A program made the position numbers and the translations under genes. A stretch of DNA of 64,000 bases from Sporothrix humicola (Eukaryota; Ascomycota; Sordariomycetes; Ophiostomatales; Ophiostomataceae), in the NCBI GenBank assembly GCA_021396245.1, contig WNYE01000064.1:177616-241615 (forward strand), given 5' to 3'. This document shows, in pieces, positions 40,301 through 51,900 of this stretch. The notes below the pieces were generated by a model. The model worked only from the letters and a program-made list of their open reading frames with translations. It searched no databases and was not told the origin of the DNA. The first letter of the stretch is position 1; each line of letters begins with the position of its first letter.

Positions 40301-41343
40301 CTTCGATGCGGCGGTTGCGCATCTCGTGCAGTTGGTCCCGCAAGAGTGCCAATCGTTCGCCCGCCTGTTCCTCCTTGAGCTTGTAAAACGTCTCGACCTT
40401 GTCCAGCTCGCCGTCCATGAACTTGAAGAACTCGAGCTCGCGTTCGCGGACCTCGTCAAAAGCACGCATGCTGATATCGTCCTTGTTGTCGCCGACTGTC
40501 GATCCGCCACCACCGCCGTTGGGCCACTGCTGCGGAGACGCTGCGGAGAACATCCGCCGCAGCCGCTGTCGGGGCGTTAGCTCGAAGGGCGCCGGGCGAG
40601 ACGATGGGCCAGCCTGGCCGCCAGGACTTGCTGAGCTGCCTGATCTTGTGGGTATTGTCGCCATCGTGGCACTCCGCCGTTTTGGCCGTGCCCAGGGCGG
40701 CGTCTGCGCCGAGGACAGGACGTTGGATGTGGACGCGGGTGCGTGCGTGGCTCGTGCGGCCGTGGCGGGCGGTGCCGGTTCGTTTGTGTTGGAAGGGACG
40801 CGCATGGCGGGGGCGGGCAGCAGATCGAATGTGCGCGAGCCGTCGGTGGCTACGGAGGGGCTGCGGTAGCGCGACGACGTGTTCATGATGCTGCCGTACT
40901 GCGGGCGGTCGTCGGGCGTCGAGGTCAGGCTGCGGCGTTCGCCTTCGTCGCCGTCAACGGCCAGGTCGTCATTCTTCTTGTTCGACCTCTCTGGGAAACG
41001 GGAGCTGACCGTCTTGGACCGCCCGAGCGGAGCGGGGCTCGTGCTCGAGGCATTATTGCCGCCGTATCGTCGTGTCTTGGCCGAAAAGGGGCTGCCCGGT
41101 GCAAAGAGGCGAGGCGTCTGTCGTGGAGGAAGGTCGCCGGATCGACGGCCGAGGACGGGCGTTTGGTTGGCTCGAGAAATGGCGCGCGAGACCGCCTTGA
41201 CGTACTTCTTGCCGGCCTTGTAGTTGAGGTACTTGACGCGCCATTCTATAAATGTCAGTATAAACAAGACGATGGCAAGTGTCAGAGGGCGGGATGGACT
41301 CACCCGGGACGAGCTCTTGGTCGAGCTCTTTGGCAAACTTCAT
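37351..41343 (-). CDS. SYG1: SPX-EXS domain protein (SYG1/XPR1 family)
   Basis: Membrane protein of the phosphate-export/inositol-pyrophosphate-sensing family. Four exons: 41343-41304, 41245-39150, 39095-39006, 38955-37351; each joint checked, 1276 aa. Exon 1 supplies the SPX start (MKFAKELDQELVPE) joined to WRVKYLNYKAGKKYVK. The SPX domain is split by a Ser/Pro-rich insert (about residues 50-285) and a second insert with Gly/Asn repeats (about 370-470), then KRKLKLALQEFYRGLELLKS and LNKKYDKAV complete it. Membrane helices run from about 600; the EXS domain (SHLDWRQLSQFPSF, WRLLQCIRRYRDT, WDLFMDFSLLQ) ends near 930. A 340-residue cytosolic tail is rich in Ser, Thr, Gly and Asp/Glu, ending His/Ser/Arg-rich. 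Budding-yeast Syg1 is about 900 aa, so this one is long because of inserts and tail. Confidence 0.93.
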
Positions 41344-42955
41344 GACGTCAGAAGACGCCGGCCGATTCGAGGCGAGCGATGGATTGCGGAGTTAAATGTC
41401 GGATGGAAGGAGGGGAGAGTGTGTCGAGAAGAGAGTCGCAGCATGGCACCCGAGTAAGGGAAAGCTGCCGCCGTGATGGGATTCGCGCACGCCTCGAAGA
41501 TTCGTTCTTTGTCAGGATGGCATTGGCGTTGGCTGTTTGTGGAAAAGGGAGGAGTTTGGGGGAGAAACGGGCAAGAAATGGAAAATCGAGGAATGCCCTA
41601 GTGGTGGTACTAGCAGGTGGGATAGCAAAATGCAAGAATCCGACAAACAATCGGTCCTTGGTCTAGAATATGCAGCGGAAGACAAAGTAGATAAAAGATC
41701 GAGAAAAGTGTCGAGAAGAAAAACAGAGCTTCGAGAGCTCTCTCCTTTTTTGCCTAAAGTTTATTAAACTGATAAATTGCATTGGGCAGGAGCGACCGAG
41801 AAAAAGGAAGCAGTTCTCTCAATTTTTACAGGGGAAGGTGCGCACTGGTACCAACAACGTCACTGCTTTTTCTATCTATCTTGTGCTGTTGTTCACGCGA
41901 ATCCCAGCAAACAGCAGGCGCGCTGCAGCCCAACCACAGCAGGGACAGTTCCGGGCCAGCCAATCAGCAGCTTCCAATACAACACAGGCCCCGATTTTGG
42001 CCGCGCTAGCCCAATAGCAGTGGAGACAGCCCTCATGCACCTTCACTAACACGACAGGAAGCATCTCGCGATGACAACAGAAAGGGAGGTGAGGAAGGGT
42101 TTACAAAAGATATTTTCATGGAGGACTCTCACTTCATGGATGCCAACCTATTTGTGTTGATTTACGAAAATTTCGAGGTGTGCGTGATCTTTCACGGCCT
42201 GTTCATCCCCCTTGGTGGCTAGGTCACATGTTAGGCCATAACCTGAATGCCTTCACCGAGAGCGTTTTCAGTATAAATCGAGAGAAAATATTTTCTCGCT
42301 TTCAAGCCACTGCCACTATTATAGAAGGGGTGAGAGGCAAAATCCCCTCCACCAACCAGGCTGACGGCATATGACAGCGCACAAAATGCAGTGCTTTGCC
42401 AAGGTGGCGTACACACGATATCGATGACTGCTCGTGTGAGTGCACCACATACTGTTCTACAAAGTACGGAGTACAGCGTGACTTGACACGACTTGACAGA
42501 CACGACACGACAACCCTTGCAAGATTATTAAAATTCTGATTTTATTTGTCTTCGTCTTTTTTCTTGACAGAAACCATTTTTAGTCTTTCCCGTGATAAGT
42601 CATACCCATGAAGTTGCAGCGCAGATAACGAAGTGAGCAAGAAAAAGAAGAAGAAAACAAGGCAAAGTAAAGGTAACAATGTGAGTGAAATCCGTTCTAA
42701 CAACAAACAACAAAGATCAACGCAACAGGTAAAATGTGGGAAATGCGATAGGCCTCGAGGAGCCGGTGTAATAAGGAATACATGAGGAATAAAAAAGAAA
42801 ACAAAGAGAAAAAATCAAAACGCCCCGGAGCCATCAGATGCTAGTAAGAAATGAACAACGTTTTGCTTTGAAAACGGCCGTAATAGAAGAGACATGACAG
42901 TAGAAATAATGAGAGAGATGACGAGGCGAAGGAAGAAACAGCAACAAGCAGCCTA
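41344..42955. other. Intergenic, no gene recognised
   Basis: Promoter of the SPX-EXS gene on the left (start at 41343) and 3' flank of the CAF-1 gene on the right. No coding frame, tRNA or repeat recognised in 1.6 kb. Confidence 0.45.
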
Positions 42956-45277
42956 TCACACCTTGAGCTTCCAGGTCTTGTTCTGGCCTGTGCCTGTCCG
43001 CTCGGCCAGCGCCTCGAGCGAGTTCTTGATCTGGCCCTTGGTGCACTTGCCCATAAACTCGGCGGACAGAATCTCGACGAGGCCCAGCTTGCTGAGCTTT
43101 TCGTACTTGAGAATCGACTTTTTGAAGTCTGGCACAAACTCGGCAGCAACGCCTGCCTTTTTGGGATCGGCTGCTTTTGCGTCTGCTGCTGTTGTAGATG
43201 TAGATGTAGAGGAAGCGGCGGTTGCTGTGGCGTCTGACTTTGTCGATGATGCCGCCCCAGCCCCCAGTGCTGCAAATGCGTCTGTTGGTGCCGGTGGTGG
43301 TGCCATAGATTTGCTTGGTGTGGCGGATGTTGAAGTAGCTGCTGCGTCGGGTGCTGGTGCTGGCTCCTTGGTTTCCCAATACTCTGTCGAGAATGGGTCG
43401 ATTGGTCCGTCGTGGTCTGAAAATGTTAGTGATTGTAGAGAAAAGAAATCGTATGGAAATGGTGCAAACATACCAAGAATAAACTCCATTCGGAAGACAT
43501 CGAGCTCCGGCTTGCACGCCCTCCGCCTTTCGTTCTCCCAGCACATGCCTGTGCTTTCTGGCTCCATGCCGCCCGAAAACGCTGGCCGCAGAGGCATGGC
43601 ATCTTCCGAGTCATCAAGGAAATCGGACATCTCGCCGTCGTCCTCAAGCTCCTCCTCCTCACCGTCTAGGTCATCAACATCTTCGCCATCGTCGTCGTCC
43701 ACCCACTCGGCCTCCGAGTCATAGTCATAGTTAAGTGGCAGGACTGTTTTGGCGAGTGGGTTCCGTGCAAGCTTCGACAGGCGGGCTGTTGGTGGTTGGC
43801 TGGTGACTGTGCCAAAGTATGCTGGGCGGACGTCTTCGCGGAAGAAGAGGTACTTCATTGGTACCGACTTGAGTAGGTTGAGTGCCAGTTTCGTCTGTGC
43901 GTCGCTCGTTGCATCGAGACTGCTCTGCAGACCGCCGTACATAGCGTCCGGACCGAGCATGTTCATTATCTTGCGGACAGTTGGCCTGTTGCAGCCGCGG
44001 GCCTTTGTTGGGACGCCGGGGAGATGGAAGTAGTCGACAGCAGCTGTGGCACCAAATGGCTTTGGTGGTGTGTAGTCACCGCGAGAGCCTGCGAGAAACT
44101 CGTCCAAAATGCGTGACTTGGCCTCCTTGGTCTCACTGTCCATGCCATACAGATCCGTAGCCATGATGACATTTTCCTTGACGAAAAAGGGCTTGAACAC
44201 GCGGTCGTACTCGGACACTTCGACGACCATTGCTTCTGGCTCTGTTGTTGAGCCAGAGGTGGCATTTGAGAGTGATGTCGGCTTGCTTGGTGATGCTGAG
44301 ACACCGCGAACTGTTGGTGGCTTGAGTGGTGAGCTGCCGCCTGGTAGTAGAGATCCGGATGTTGCTGCCGATGTGGAGGATGTGCTGTTGCTGCCGCTAC
44401 CGCTCGGTGCCTTGAAGAACGAGTTAAGTCGCAGCTGGCTCCGTTCCTTCTTGTCCTTGGCCTCCTGGATCTTGCGTTCTTCGTCCTCCTTTTCTTTCCG
44501 CTTCTTCTCCTTCTCTTCGTTTTTCCGCCGGTCTTCGTCCTCCTTTTGCTTGCGCTTCTTCTCCTTTTCCTCGGCAATGGCCTTCTTCTTGGCCTCGGCG
44601 GCGGCCTTTTGCTCGTCGCGCTCCTGCTTCTTTGCGGCCTCGATCCGTTCCTTTTCCTGCTTCTTGGCCAGTTCGGCCTTTTCCTTCTCCAGCTTCCGTG
44701 CCGCTTCTGCCTTTTCCTTCTCGGCCTTGCGTGCAGCGTCGGCCTTGGCCTTTTCTTCGCGTTCGCTGGGTGTCAGGCGCTTGCGCTTGGGGGCTGGTGG
44801 TTGTGTCGAGGAAGAGGTTGTAGTAGTCGTAGCAGACGACAGTCCTGGCGGAGGCGTGGCATCGATAGTGATTACGACCTGCGGCGAGGCACCGGCGGAC
44901 GATTTGGACGGCGTGGCATTGGGTGATGTGGACCGGCGAGCGGGTGTGCTGCTGCCGGCATCGTCTGTGAGCAGCGAAAGAGGGCCATCAGACATTTCGG
45001 ACAGCGGCGAGTCGATGGACATGAGGTCGATGGGCGACGTGGGATCGCCACCCGGTTCTTGACCCTTTTGTTCTTGCTTCTCCTTTTCGAGGGCGGCGAG
45101 GTTGTCGGCATCGGTGACGAGCTGGAGTTTGCTGGGCATGGCAGGCTTTGTGGACAGAGCGGCGGCCTTGGCTGTCTGGGCGTTTGCGCTCTCGAGAAAG
45201 TCCTTCAAGGTTCTTTTCCGGGACGGCGTTTCGGTGCCGCCGTCCTGGATGTTGGGGGACATGGCGAGAAGAGGCAT
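42956..45277 (-). CDS. RLF2: Chromatin assembly factor 1 large subunit (p150/Cac1/Rlf2)
   Basis: Histone H3-H4 chaperone subunit that deposits histones on replicated DNA with PCNA. Start ATG 45277. A 57-nt intron at 43417-43473 (GTATGT...CTAACATTTTCAG) is a multiple of three and stop-free; splicing yields 754 aa and joins EFIL to DHDGPIDPF. Order: Ser/Pro-rich N-terminus with a DFLESANAQ block; a long Lys/Glu/Arg-rich coiled segment (about 170-300, KER domain); RLNSFF, which resembles a PIP-type motif; the domain MKYLFFREDVRPAYFGTV followed by LPLNYDYDSEAEW and an acidic run (ED domain, about 560-600); and a C-terminal winged-helix-like end. This is the family's domain order. A second Met (45262) could also be the start. 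Confidence 0.9.
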   Translation of the reverse strand: MPLLAMSPNIQDGGTETPSRKRTLKDFLESANAQTAKAAALSTKPAMPSKLQLVTDADNLAALEKEKQEQKGQEPGGDPTSPIDLMSIDSPLSEMSDGPLSLLTDDAGSSTPARRSTSPNATPSKSSAGASPQVVITIDATPPPGLSSATTTTTSSSTQPPAPKRKRLTPSEREEKAKADAARKAEKEKAEAARKLEKEKAELAKKQEKERIEAAKKQERDEQKAAAEAKKKAIAEEKEKKRKQKEDEDRRKNEEKEKKRKEKEDEERKIQEAKDKKERSQLRLNSFFKAPSGSGSNSTSSTSAATSGSLLPGGSSPLKPPTVRGVSASPSKPTSLSNATSGSTTEPEAMVVEVSEYDRVFKPFFVKENVIMATDLYGMDSETKEAKSRILDEFLAGSRGDYTPPKPFGATAAVDYFHLPGVPTKARGCNRPTVRKIMNMLGPDAMYGGLQSSLDATSDAQTKLALNLLKSVPMKYLFFREDVRPAYFGTVTSQPPTARLSKLARNPLAKTVLPLNYDYDSEAEWVDDDDGEDVDDLDGEEEELEDDGEMSDFLDDSEDAMPLRPAFSGGMEPESTGMCWENERRRACKPELDVFRMEFILGMFAPFPYDFFSLQSLTFSDHDGPIDPFSTEYWETKEPAPAPDAAATSTSATPSKSMAPPPAPTDAFAALGAGAASSTKSDATATAASSTSTSTTAADAKAADPKKAGVAAEFVPDFKKSILKYEKLSKLGLVEILSAEFMGKCTKGQIKNSLEALAERTGTGQNKTWKLKV

Positions 45278-46408
45278 CTGGGCGAACGACGAGACGATTC
45301 ACAGACTGGAGTGAATGCGAATTGCGTGAAGAGGGAGGGTATCGAGGTAGAACGGAAGGGATTCGAGGGAATGGACCAATTGTCCTATATGATGTGTCGG
45401 ACGGCAACGATTGGCATCGAGAATGTCGAGACAGTAAAGCGCAGACCGAGGTAGTGGTGATGTGTGTGAATGTTTGTCGAGTCGATCAAGTCAATCGAGT
45501 CGTTGTTGTGACGTTCGGTAGAGGTGAAAGTAGACGGAACAACGAATGCACGCGAAATTGTATGCAAAAGAAAAAGACACGCAGGTACAAAAAGAGCGAG
45601 GGGGGCAGGCGAAAGATGAGGAATGGTATCGTGGGATGGCTGCGTGCCTGTGAAAAACGACGTGGTTGCGTGGGAGAAGGGGGAAAAGAGAGGCACGAGA
45701 GAGAAGACGCGTAGATTGGAACCGTTGAGAGTTCACGGGCGTGCTTTCCCCTAGAAACAGGGCACGAATTGCTGTGGAACCTCTTTCTGTCTGTGAGGGA
45801 CAAGAGAGGGCAAGAGCGACGCGTTCGTTTGGCGTCTTGCTTAACGCGTTATGGGTCAAAGTGTGGCTCGTGCTTCGTGGCTTTAAATGTGGGTCCGTTC
45901 ACGAACGCCTAATATCACCTTAAAGCAAACTCCCAATCTGACAATCTACAACGATGAAATGTGCTACTCTGTACTCCGTACACCGCTTCTCACACATATT
46001 TAAGCAAGGGACAAATAAGCAGATAAATCCAATTCTTGGTATTAATAGGTATCGATGATATAAAAGCGAGTTCGTCGAGGCCTTGGAAACAGCGGGTGAA
46101 AATACATATACAAGTGCTGTCCAATCCCCAAGAGACAAAAAACGAAACGAGGAAACATCCAAGAAAATGTACAATCTTCCCCTTGTGCATCCCGTAGGCC
46201 AATATGAGGACCAAAGGGCGGCAATGAAACAAAAAGAATGAAAAGGATTATGAGCAAGGAAGAAAACTCCTCACGATGCAGTAGAATGTCCTATGTGCAA
46301 GATGGAAGGGTAGTTCGCTAAATGAAGGATGGAGGATAAAACGTATTAAAAGATGAATGGCAGAAATGGAAGACGCTAAAATGCAAGTGGTAGTCACCCC
46401 ACAGGGGC
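45278..46408. other. Intergenic, no gene recognised
   Basis: CAF-1 promoter on the left, 3' flank of the next minus-strand gene on the right. Frames on both strands, none credible. Confidence 0.45.
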
Positions 46409-47578
46409 TTAATCAGGGTTGGCAATGAACAGGCGGCCGGCCGTCGAGAGAGTCATAGTCCGCTCGTCAACACTGCCGCGACGACGCAGATCCTCCGGGT
46501 TACGGGTGCTGCGTTCGCGCGTAAGTGCCGCATTTGTCGTGCTGTTCGCTGGCATGCGGTTCGTTGCAGCCAGGTCGGGCACATTGTCGGCACGCTCGGC
46601 GCTGCTACCGCTGGCCGTGCTACGTGCTTTACCACTGGCAGCGTCATCGCGGAGGGCGCCACTCGAGGGTTTTGTCGTGAAGGCGCTGTCGTCGGCAAGG
46701 CTGTCACGGCGCTCAGGGGTGTCGTTAGGGCTGTAGCGGCGGGTATTTGTGCCACTGCCCGATCCAGAGCCAGAGCCCGACGTCACCAGAGCACCAGTCG
46801 ACGACCGGTATGGCGGGCGTCGACCACTCGCGGTGCTACTGCGGCCGCTGCTACCGGTCCGGCGGTGGTTGGGGCGCATGCCCGAACCGCCGCCACCCAT
46901 GAAATCGTCTTCGTCGCTGTCCTCGGGCTCAACCTCCGTGGCACTCAGGCGCAGAGGCACACCACCAATACCGACGTAGTTGCTATCTGCGCCGAAGCCA
47001 AGGTTCTTGCTGCCGTGGTGGCGGATCTTGGCAGACATTTTGCCGCCAGCCGAGCTAAGGCCCGTGCTAGTCCTTGTACCACCGGCAGCGCTGCCGTAAC
47101 CACCGCCGCCACCACCGCCTGCACCGTGGATCTCACGGTTGGCCCGCATGCGTGCCGCCTTTTGCTGGGCGGCGATGCGTGGGTCCTCAAACTGTGCACG
47201 CTCGCTCCATACCGTTGCCTTTTGCCGACGGAGGAGAGCGACGTACGATGTCTGAGGAGCGTACGAGGCGGCGCCGCCAGAGCGAGAGGATGTAGACCGG
47301 CGGACATCAGCAGTCGGGCTCGTGCGGTATGCCGCGGGCGGTGCCATGTGGCCGCCGTTGCCGCCGCCGCCGCTGGACACCGTGCTAAAGGTGTTGACGG
47401 AGGCCGAGCGCTGGGCGTGGCTCATTTGCGGCTGGTGGAGCTGCATGTGTGGAGGAAGGTGTTGTTGCGGTGCGGCATTTGGGAAGACGTTGGAGGAGGT
47501 GGTGCGTGTGCGGGAGTGGTTGTACATTTGTGAAGGGTCGACCGGGCGCTGTCGCACGGACATGTGAGGCTCGAACAT
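46409..47578 (-). CDS. Conserved-looking low-complexity protein, function unknown
   Basis: 389 aa, one exon, ATG 47578. Not recognised by family name. Almost the whole chain is Ser/Gly/Thr/Arg-rich and probably disordered, except for a compact block at about residues 110-150 (SYVALLRRQKATVWSERAQF, then EDPRIAAQQKAARMRANREI) that looks helical and constrained. An acidic stretch (EVEPEDSDEDDF) and Gly- and Ser-Gly repeats follow; the last 40 residues (RRRGSVDERTMTLSTAGRLF) look conserved and may hold phosphosites (RRGS). No signal peptide or membrane span. Likely a cytosolic or nuclear scaffold; no better guess. Confidence 0.7.
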   Translation of the reverse strand: MFEPHMSVRQRPVDPSQMYNHSRTRTTSSNVFPNAAPQQHLPPHMQLHQPQMSHAQRSASVNTFSTVSSGGGGNGGHMAPPAAYRTSPTADVRRSTSSRSGGAASYAPQTSYVALLRRQKATVWSERAQFEDPRIAAQQKAARMRANREIHGAGGGGGGGYGSAAGGTRTSTGLSSAGGKMSAKIRHHGSKNLGFGADSNYVGIGGVPLRLSATEVEPEDSDEDDFMGGGGSGMRPNHRRTGSSGRSSTASGRRPPYRSSTGALVTSGSGSGSGSGTNTRRYSPNDTPERRDSLADDSAFTTKPSSGALRDDAASGKARSTASGSSAERADNVPDLAATNRMPANSTTNAALTRERSTRNPEDLRRRGSVDERTMTLSTAGRLFIANPD

Positions 47579-48859
47579 GGTGAAGGAAGGTTCGGAGAGA
47601 AAAGGGAGAGAAATGTCGAGATTGAGTATATTTGGGATGGGATTGTTGGGAGAGAGCGCGCGGCTCGTAGTGAAATCCGAGACGGGAAGTGCGGCAGAAT
47701 ACGTCGGTCTTGGAAGATCGAGGAGGGACAGAAATAGGAATAGAAATTACACAGACCAGACTGCAGAAAACAAGCCTGTCCTGTGATTTCTGTATTCCGT
47801 AGGTCGCTTAATCTCCTCGCTTTCTGTTGGTCCTAGAAACGAGGTCTAGAGCTGCAGGAAACGGGCAGAAGGCAAGTGGCCGATCAAGGCGGCGTAGTTG
47901 CCCTTTTGTGCTCGCTTCGTTTCCCTTTCCTGGATATTTCAGATCGTGGAATGGAGAAGCCGGAGGAGCAGGAGGATCCTGTCGTCTGAACAGAGGATCA
48001 CTCGTGAGCTATCTCGAGGCCTCTTCCGTCAGATTTGTCTCCCGTCAGACGTGTGCGCTGGCCGTCGTTTCGTTCTGTCCTCAAAAAGTGTCGGCTGGCG
48101 GCTGTTTTGAGGGAATACGGGATGGCCGTGCAAAAAAAAAAAAGTTTCCCCAGCGAACCGCTGCTGGCGTAAGATGTGCGTGTTACGAGGCTAATGTAGA
48201 CAACTCGTCAAAAGTCGTGCCGTGTTGGGCCGTCGTGGGCCTGGGCCACAGGATTGGGGAGATGCGAGGACGAGCGGTGGATATATGCGATAGGCTATTG
48301 ACTATTGAGTATTGAGTATGATGCTGTCGTAAGAGATGCTTTTTCGGGGTCGAGCCCTTTTTGGCTGCTCGGGTGTCAATTCATTCCTCTGTCCGTTGCT
48401 GAGGCGTGTGGGGAGAGGATGCAAGAGGAGAAAGTGTGCCGGATATGTCTTTATGTCTGCTGTTGAAAGACAGTGACGATGTGAAAGGAAAAGAGAAGAA
48501 AGGAAAAAGAGAGGTTCCAAAGAGGGAAGTGGGAAGCAGTTGAGAGATAAAGGAGGGCGACGAGAGCGACGACAAAAGAGGGAATGGAGGAAGGAGGGGG
48601 GAGGCTAGCACTAAAACATGTCCCAGAAAAGGTTGGCGGGAAGCTAGGGAGTTTTATTCGGCGGTTTGGCGTGGGCCTTGGCACTTTTTTTTCTGCGCTC
48701 TCACTGCTTTTCAGCGCCTTTGGCCGCCTTTTTGCCTTTTTATCTCTCTCACACTCTCACTCTTTTCTCACTTTTCGTTTCGCCGCCGAAGGAAGTCTCT
48801 GCGGGGAGGGCCCATTTTGTCGCCTCTGAAGGCTCTTTTACAATTGTGTTTTTTTCTTC

Positions 48860-48908
48860 TTTTCTTTACTGTTTACGATACATTTTTCTTTACTGTTTAC
48901 GATACATT
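48860..48908 (+). repeat. 24-bp tandem duplication containing TGTTTAC
   Basis: Two consecutive copies of a 24-bp unit (core CTTTACTGTTTACGATACAT). Each contains TGTTTAC, the core recognised by forkhead proteins; a further close pair, CTGTTTACTGTTTACG, occurs near 49641-49656. Function unknown. Confidence 0.75.
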
Positions 48909-51900
48909 ATACGAAGCGTTCATGGCTTTCTCTCAAATACCTCAGAAACGAGACAGCTGTACTCTTGCGTCAGCATCAGCCAGCTCAACACTTTCTGAAG
49001 CCCGGCCTCGTTCTGGCGTAGCGTGCTACAGGGGGTTGTTGGGGGGGCTGTTGCTCCGTTCACGGCATGGGGGTGAGGGGACAGGGAAGGTCAGTAACAC
49101 ACAGACAGTCTTTCCTCTTTTGGGGATCGTCGGTGGTGGTCGTCAACGTTGCATAGCGGCTCCTGCCCACTGGGATTGGGGAGCGATGATGTTATGGCCC
49201 GAGCTGTGAGGAAAGATACCGCAAAAAAAAGAGTACAAAGCGAGAGAGGGTGGGCTGAGCGGGCTGTGCTAGGGAAAACGAGGGAAGGAACGACTTTCTG
49301 TTTCTCCATCTCTCTTTCCTCTTTTTCGTCTTGGTTGTCGAGTGTGGGGCCACCGTGCTCCCCCGAAGCGCAGACAGCATTGGTGGATTACTGGACGTCG
49401 CTGGAGTGCTGGCCGAACAGGGGGGTGGGATTGGGCGATTGGGGCATTAGGGCGGGCGGCTGGCCGTTCAGTGGATGGCGAGAGAGACAACAAGAACCCA
49501 AGAACTGGTGAGAGTGGGCGGCCATGCTCTAGAAAACCAATGAGGAGCAGAGGAGCTGCGAAGAGGCGTTCGGAGCTGTGGGAGGGCTGTCGACTAGTCT
49601 GGCTTTGTTGGCGCTTGCGGGCTGCCGGACAATGAGCTGGCTGTTTACTGTTTACGTTGGTTGTTGTCAATATTGTTGTTGATGTTGTTGGCGATGCATC
49701 ATTAGGGCGTCAATGGACAGCGCCAGAATGCCTGAGGAAAGGATTTTGAGGTGTTTGAAGTTGAGCACACGGAGGCTGCTGTCGCTCCTGCTGCTTTCGG
49801 CCGCGAGTACAAAATGCATGACGCCCAAGACGCTGTAACGGGAAGGAAGCATGACGTCTGGGGTAGAGTTTACCGAAACACGGCTTAGATGCAAAAGACC
49901 TTGTCTTTCCAGGAATTCGTTCTTTTGAATACTCGACAATCGACAACTTTGATGCTTTGGTTGTGCTCGGCTCGTTGCCCGCCGAGCGGAAAATGCATAC
50001 TGGGTAGCTTGACCGACTCGTCTCGCCTCTCTCTCATCTTTCTCGCATCTTACTGAGAACAGCTCCGCCCTGGACGGAGTACCGACATCATCGTCCCACT
50101 TTGCAGCCGCGCTCAATCGGACAGGCCGGCGTCTTCCAGTGCGGTACGAGGCCCAAGTTGCAGTGCTTTCCAGTGGGTTCAGTGGGTTGTGGTCAGAGCA
50201 GGGACCCCCTTGTCCCCACTATTGATCAGCCAAGACCAGCGGCCCCGCCATGTTTGGAAAAGCCGCTGGAAAAAAGAAGGCAGGAGAGGGCAGGAAAAGG
50301 GAAGAAAAGGGAAGACCAAAGAGGAGACCGGGACAACAACTGTCCTCGAAGACGAAGTGCTGAATCGACAGCATTGAGACTTCCCCAAAAACGGCAGGAC
50401 AGATCGAGATTCGCATGCGAGACGATAGTAAAAGCGACCCGAATCAACCAAAAAGCAAGGCTCGAAAAACAAGGAAGTCGAACGACTCGAAACAGGGAGA
50501 AAACGACAGGAATCACAAAACCAAAAGCCAGGATCGCAGCAAGCTGCAGCCGCTGGGCTGCCCGGGCAGCAACGGTATTGCATTGCAACTGCAACGTCCC
50601 GAGCTGTCCTGTCAGTCTGTGTTCCAGCGATTGATTGTCCAAAAGTACGATGGCGAGCACGGCGTTGGCACAATGTCTGCCAAGAATGGCGGCTGCTTGT
50701 CTGGCTGTTGTCTTCTGTGTTATTTCTTCTTTCTTTTTGCCTTGTCTCTCCTCCTCTTCAATTGCGTTGCCTCGCGTAATATTGGTGCAGATTGATTGCA
50801 TATTCGTGCATGCGGTGAGTCCCAAAAGGCTGCAGCAATACCGCACAATGCATTTCTTATCATGCATTTTGATTTTCTTTCCTTTTTGTGCGGAGAAGCC
50901 CTGTCGAAAAAGTACGGAGCAAGGTCAGGAAGAATTAAGTAGCGCCTTGCTTTCCTGTTTTGGCAACCTCTTCCCCTCTTCACTACACGGATCGATGCTG
51001 CCCTGGTTTTCATTCATTTCCATTCACTTCTCATGTTTTCTGATTGTTGGATGGCTGACCGCTCGGTCCATTGGCTGCCAACCAGAGTATTGGACACGGG
51101 CACGATGCCACACTGCCGCATTTGGGAGGGATGGATTGGAGGTGTCACTGTCGTACGACGTAAGAGAAGTGAAGAGTGGCATCAAAGTGAGGGGAAATGT
51201 AAAGAGATTGGAGGAAATGAGCGGAAGGGTGCGTTGACAAAGGTCAGGAACAAAATCAAATAAAAGAGGCTGAAAACAGCATTTCCAGTGGGCGATCGCC
51301 ATGGATCAGTGCGATTTGAGCAATTGGGTGCTGGGAGCATTCTTCGGAAACGGTGATCCTTCAGGCACAAGTTCAGAGGAATCGTCTTTGCAGTTCACAC
51401 TACTGACGACGACCTGCACTTATTTTTTTATTTTCTTAATTGTGGCTTGATGGCGCATGGCGCTTTGAAAACTCGCTCACAATAAAATACGCCCAAGTTC
51501 AATATTTTGACGCCGCCTCAAACGCCTCGCTTTTCTTGACTATGAGTGGCTTGCAGGGGCTGAAAATCCGACGTTTTTTGTCTTGGTACTGTTGGTTTTC
51601 GGTGTTGACATTGACAGTTTGGCAACTGTTGATTATTAGTGTAAACAAAATGTCAAACAGTCCGGTGCACGGCTCGTACAATGTCGACTAAAAGGGTATA
51701 CGCAAGCTACGGGATCTGGCAGAAGATCACGACAGTTTATTTATTGGCAACACTGCACTGGCGGTCAAGCTTCTGTGAAATAAAATATTTCTGCGGCACG
51801 GCCTTTTCTGTGCCTTCTTGGTGTTTTGTTTGCAGGTCCCAGAAATAAGGTTGCAGCCAGAATAAGGCTGAGCTGCTGCAGGGGAACAAGAAACAGGCAG

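Noticed and set aside
50226..50867. 213-codon minus-strand frame in the gene-poor region
   Set aside because: No domain, mixed low-complexity; hydrophobic part is explained by T-rich opposite strand.
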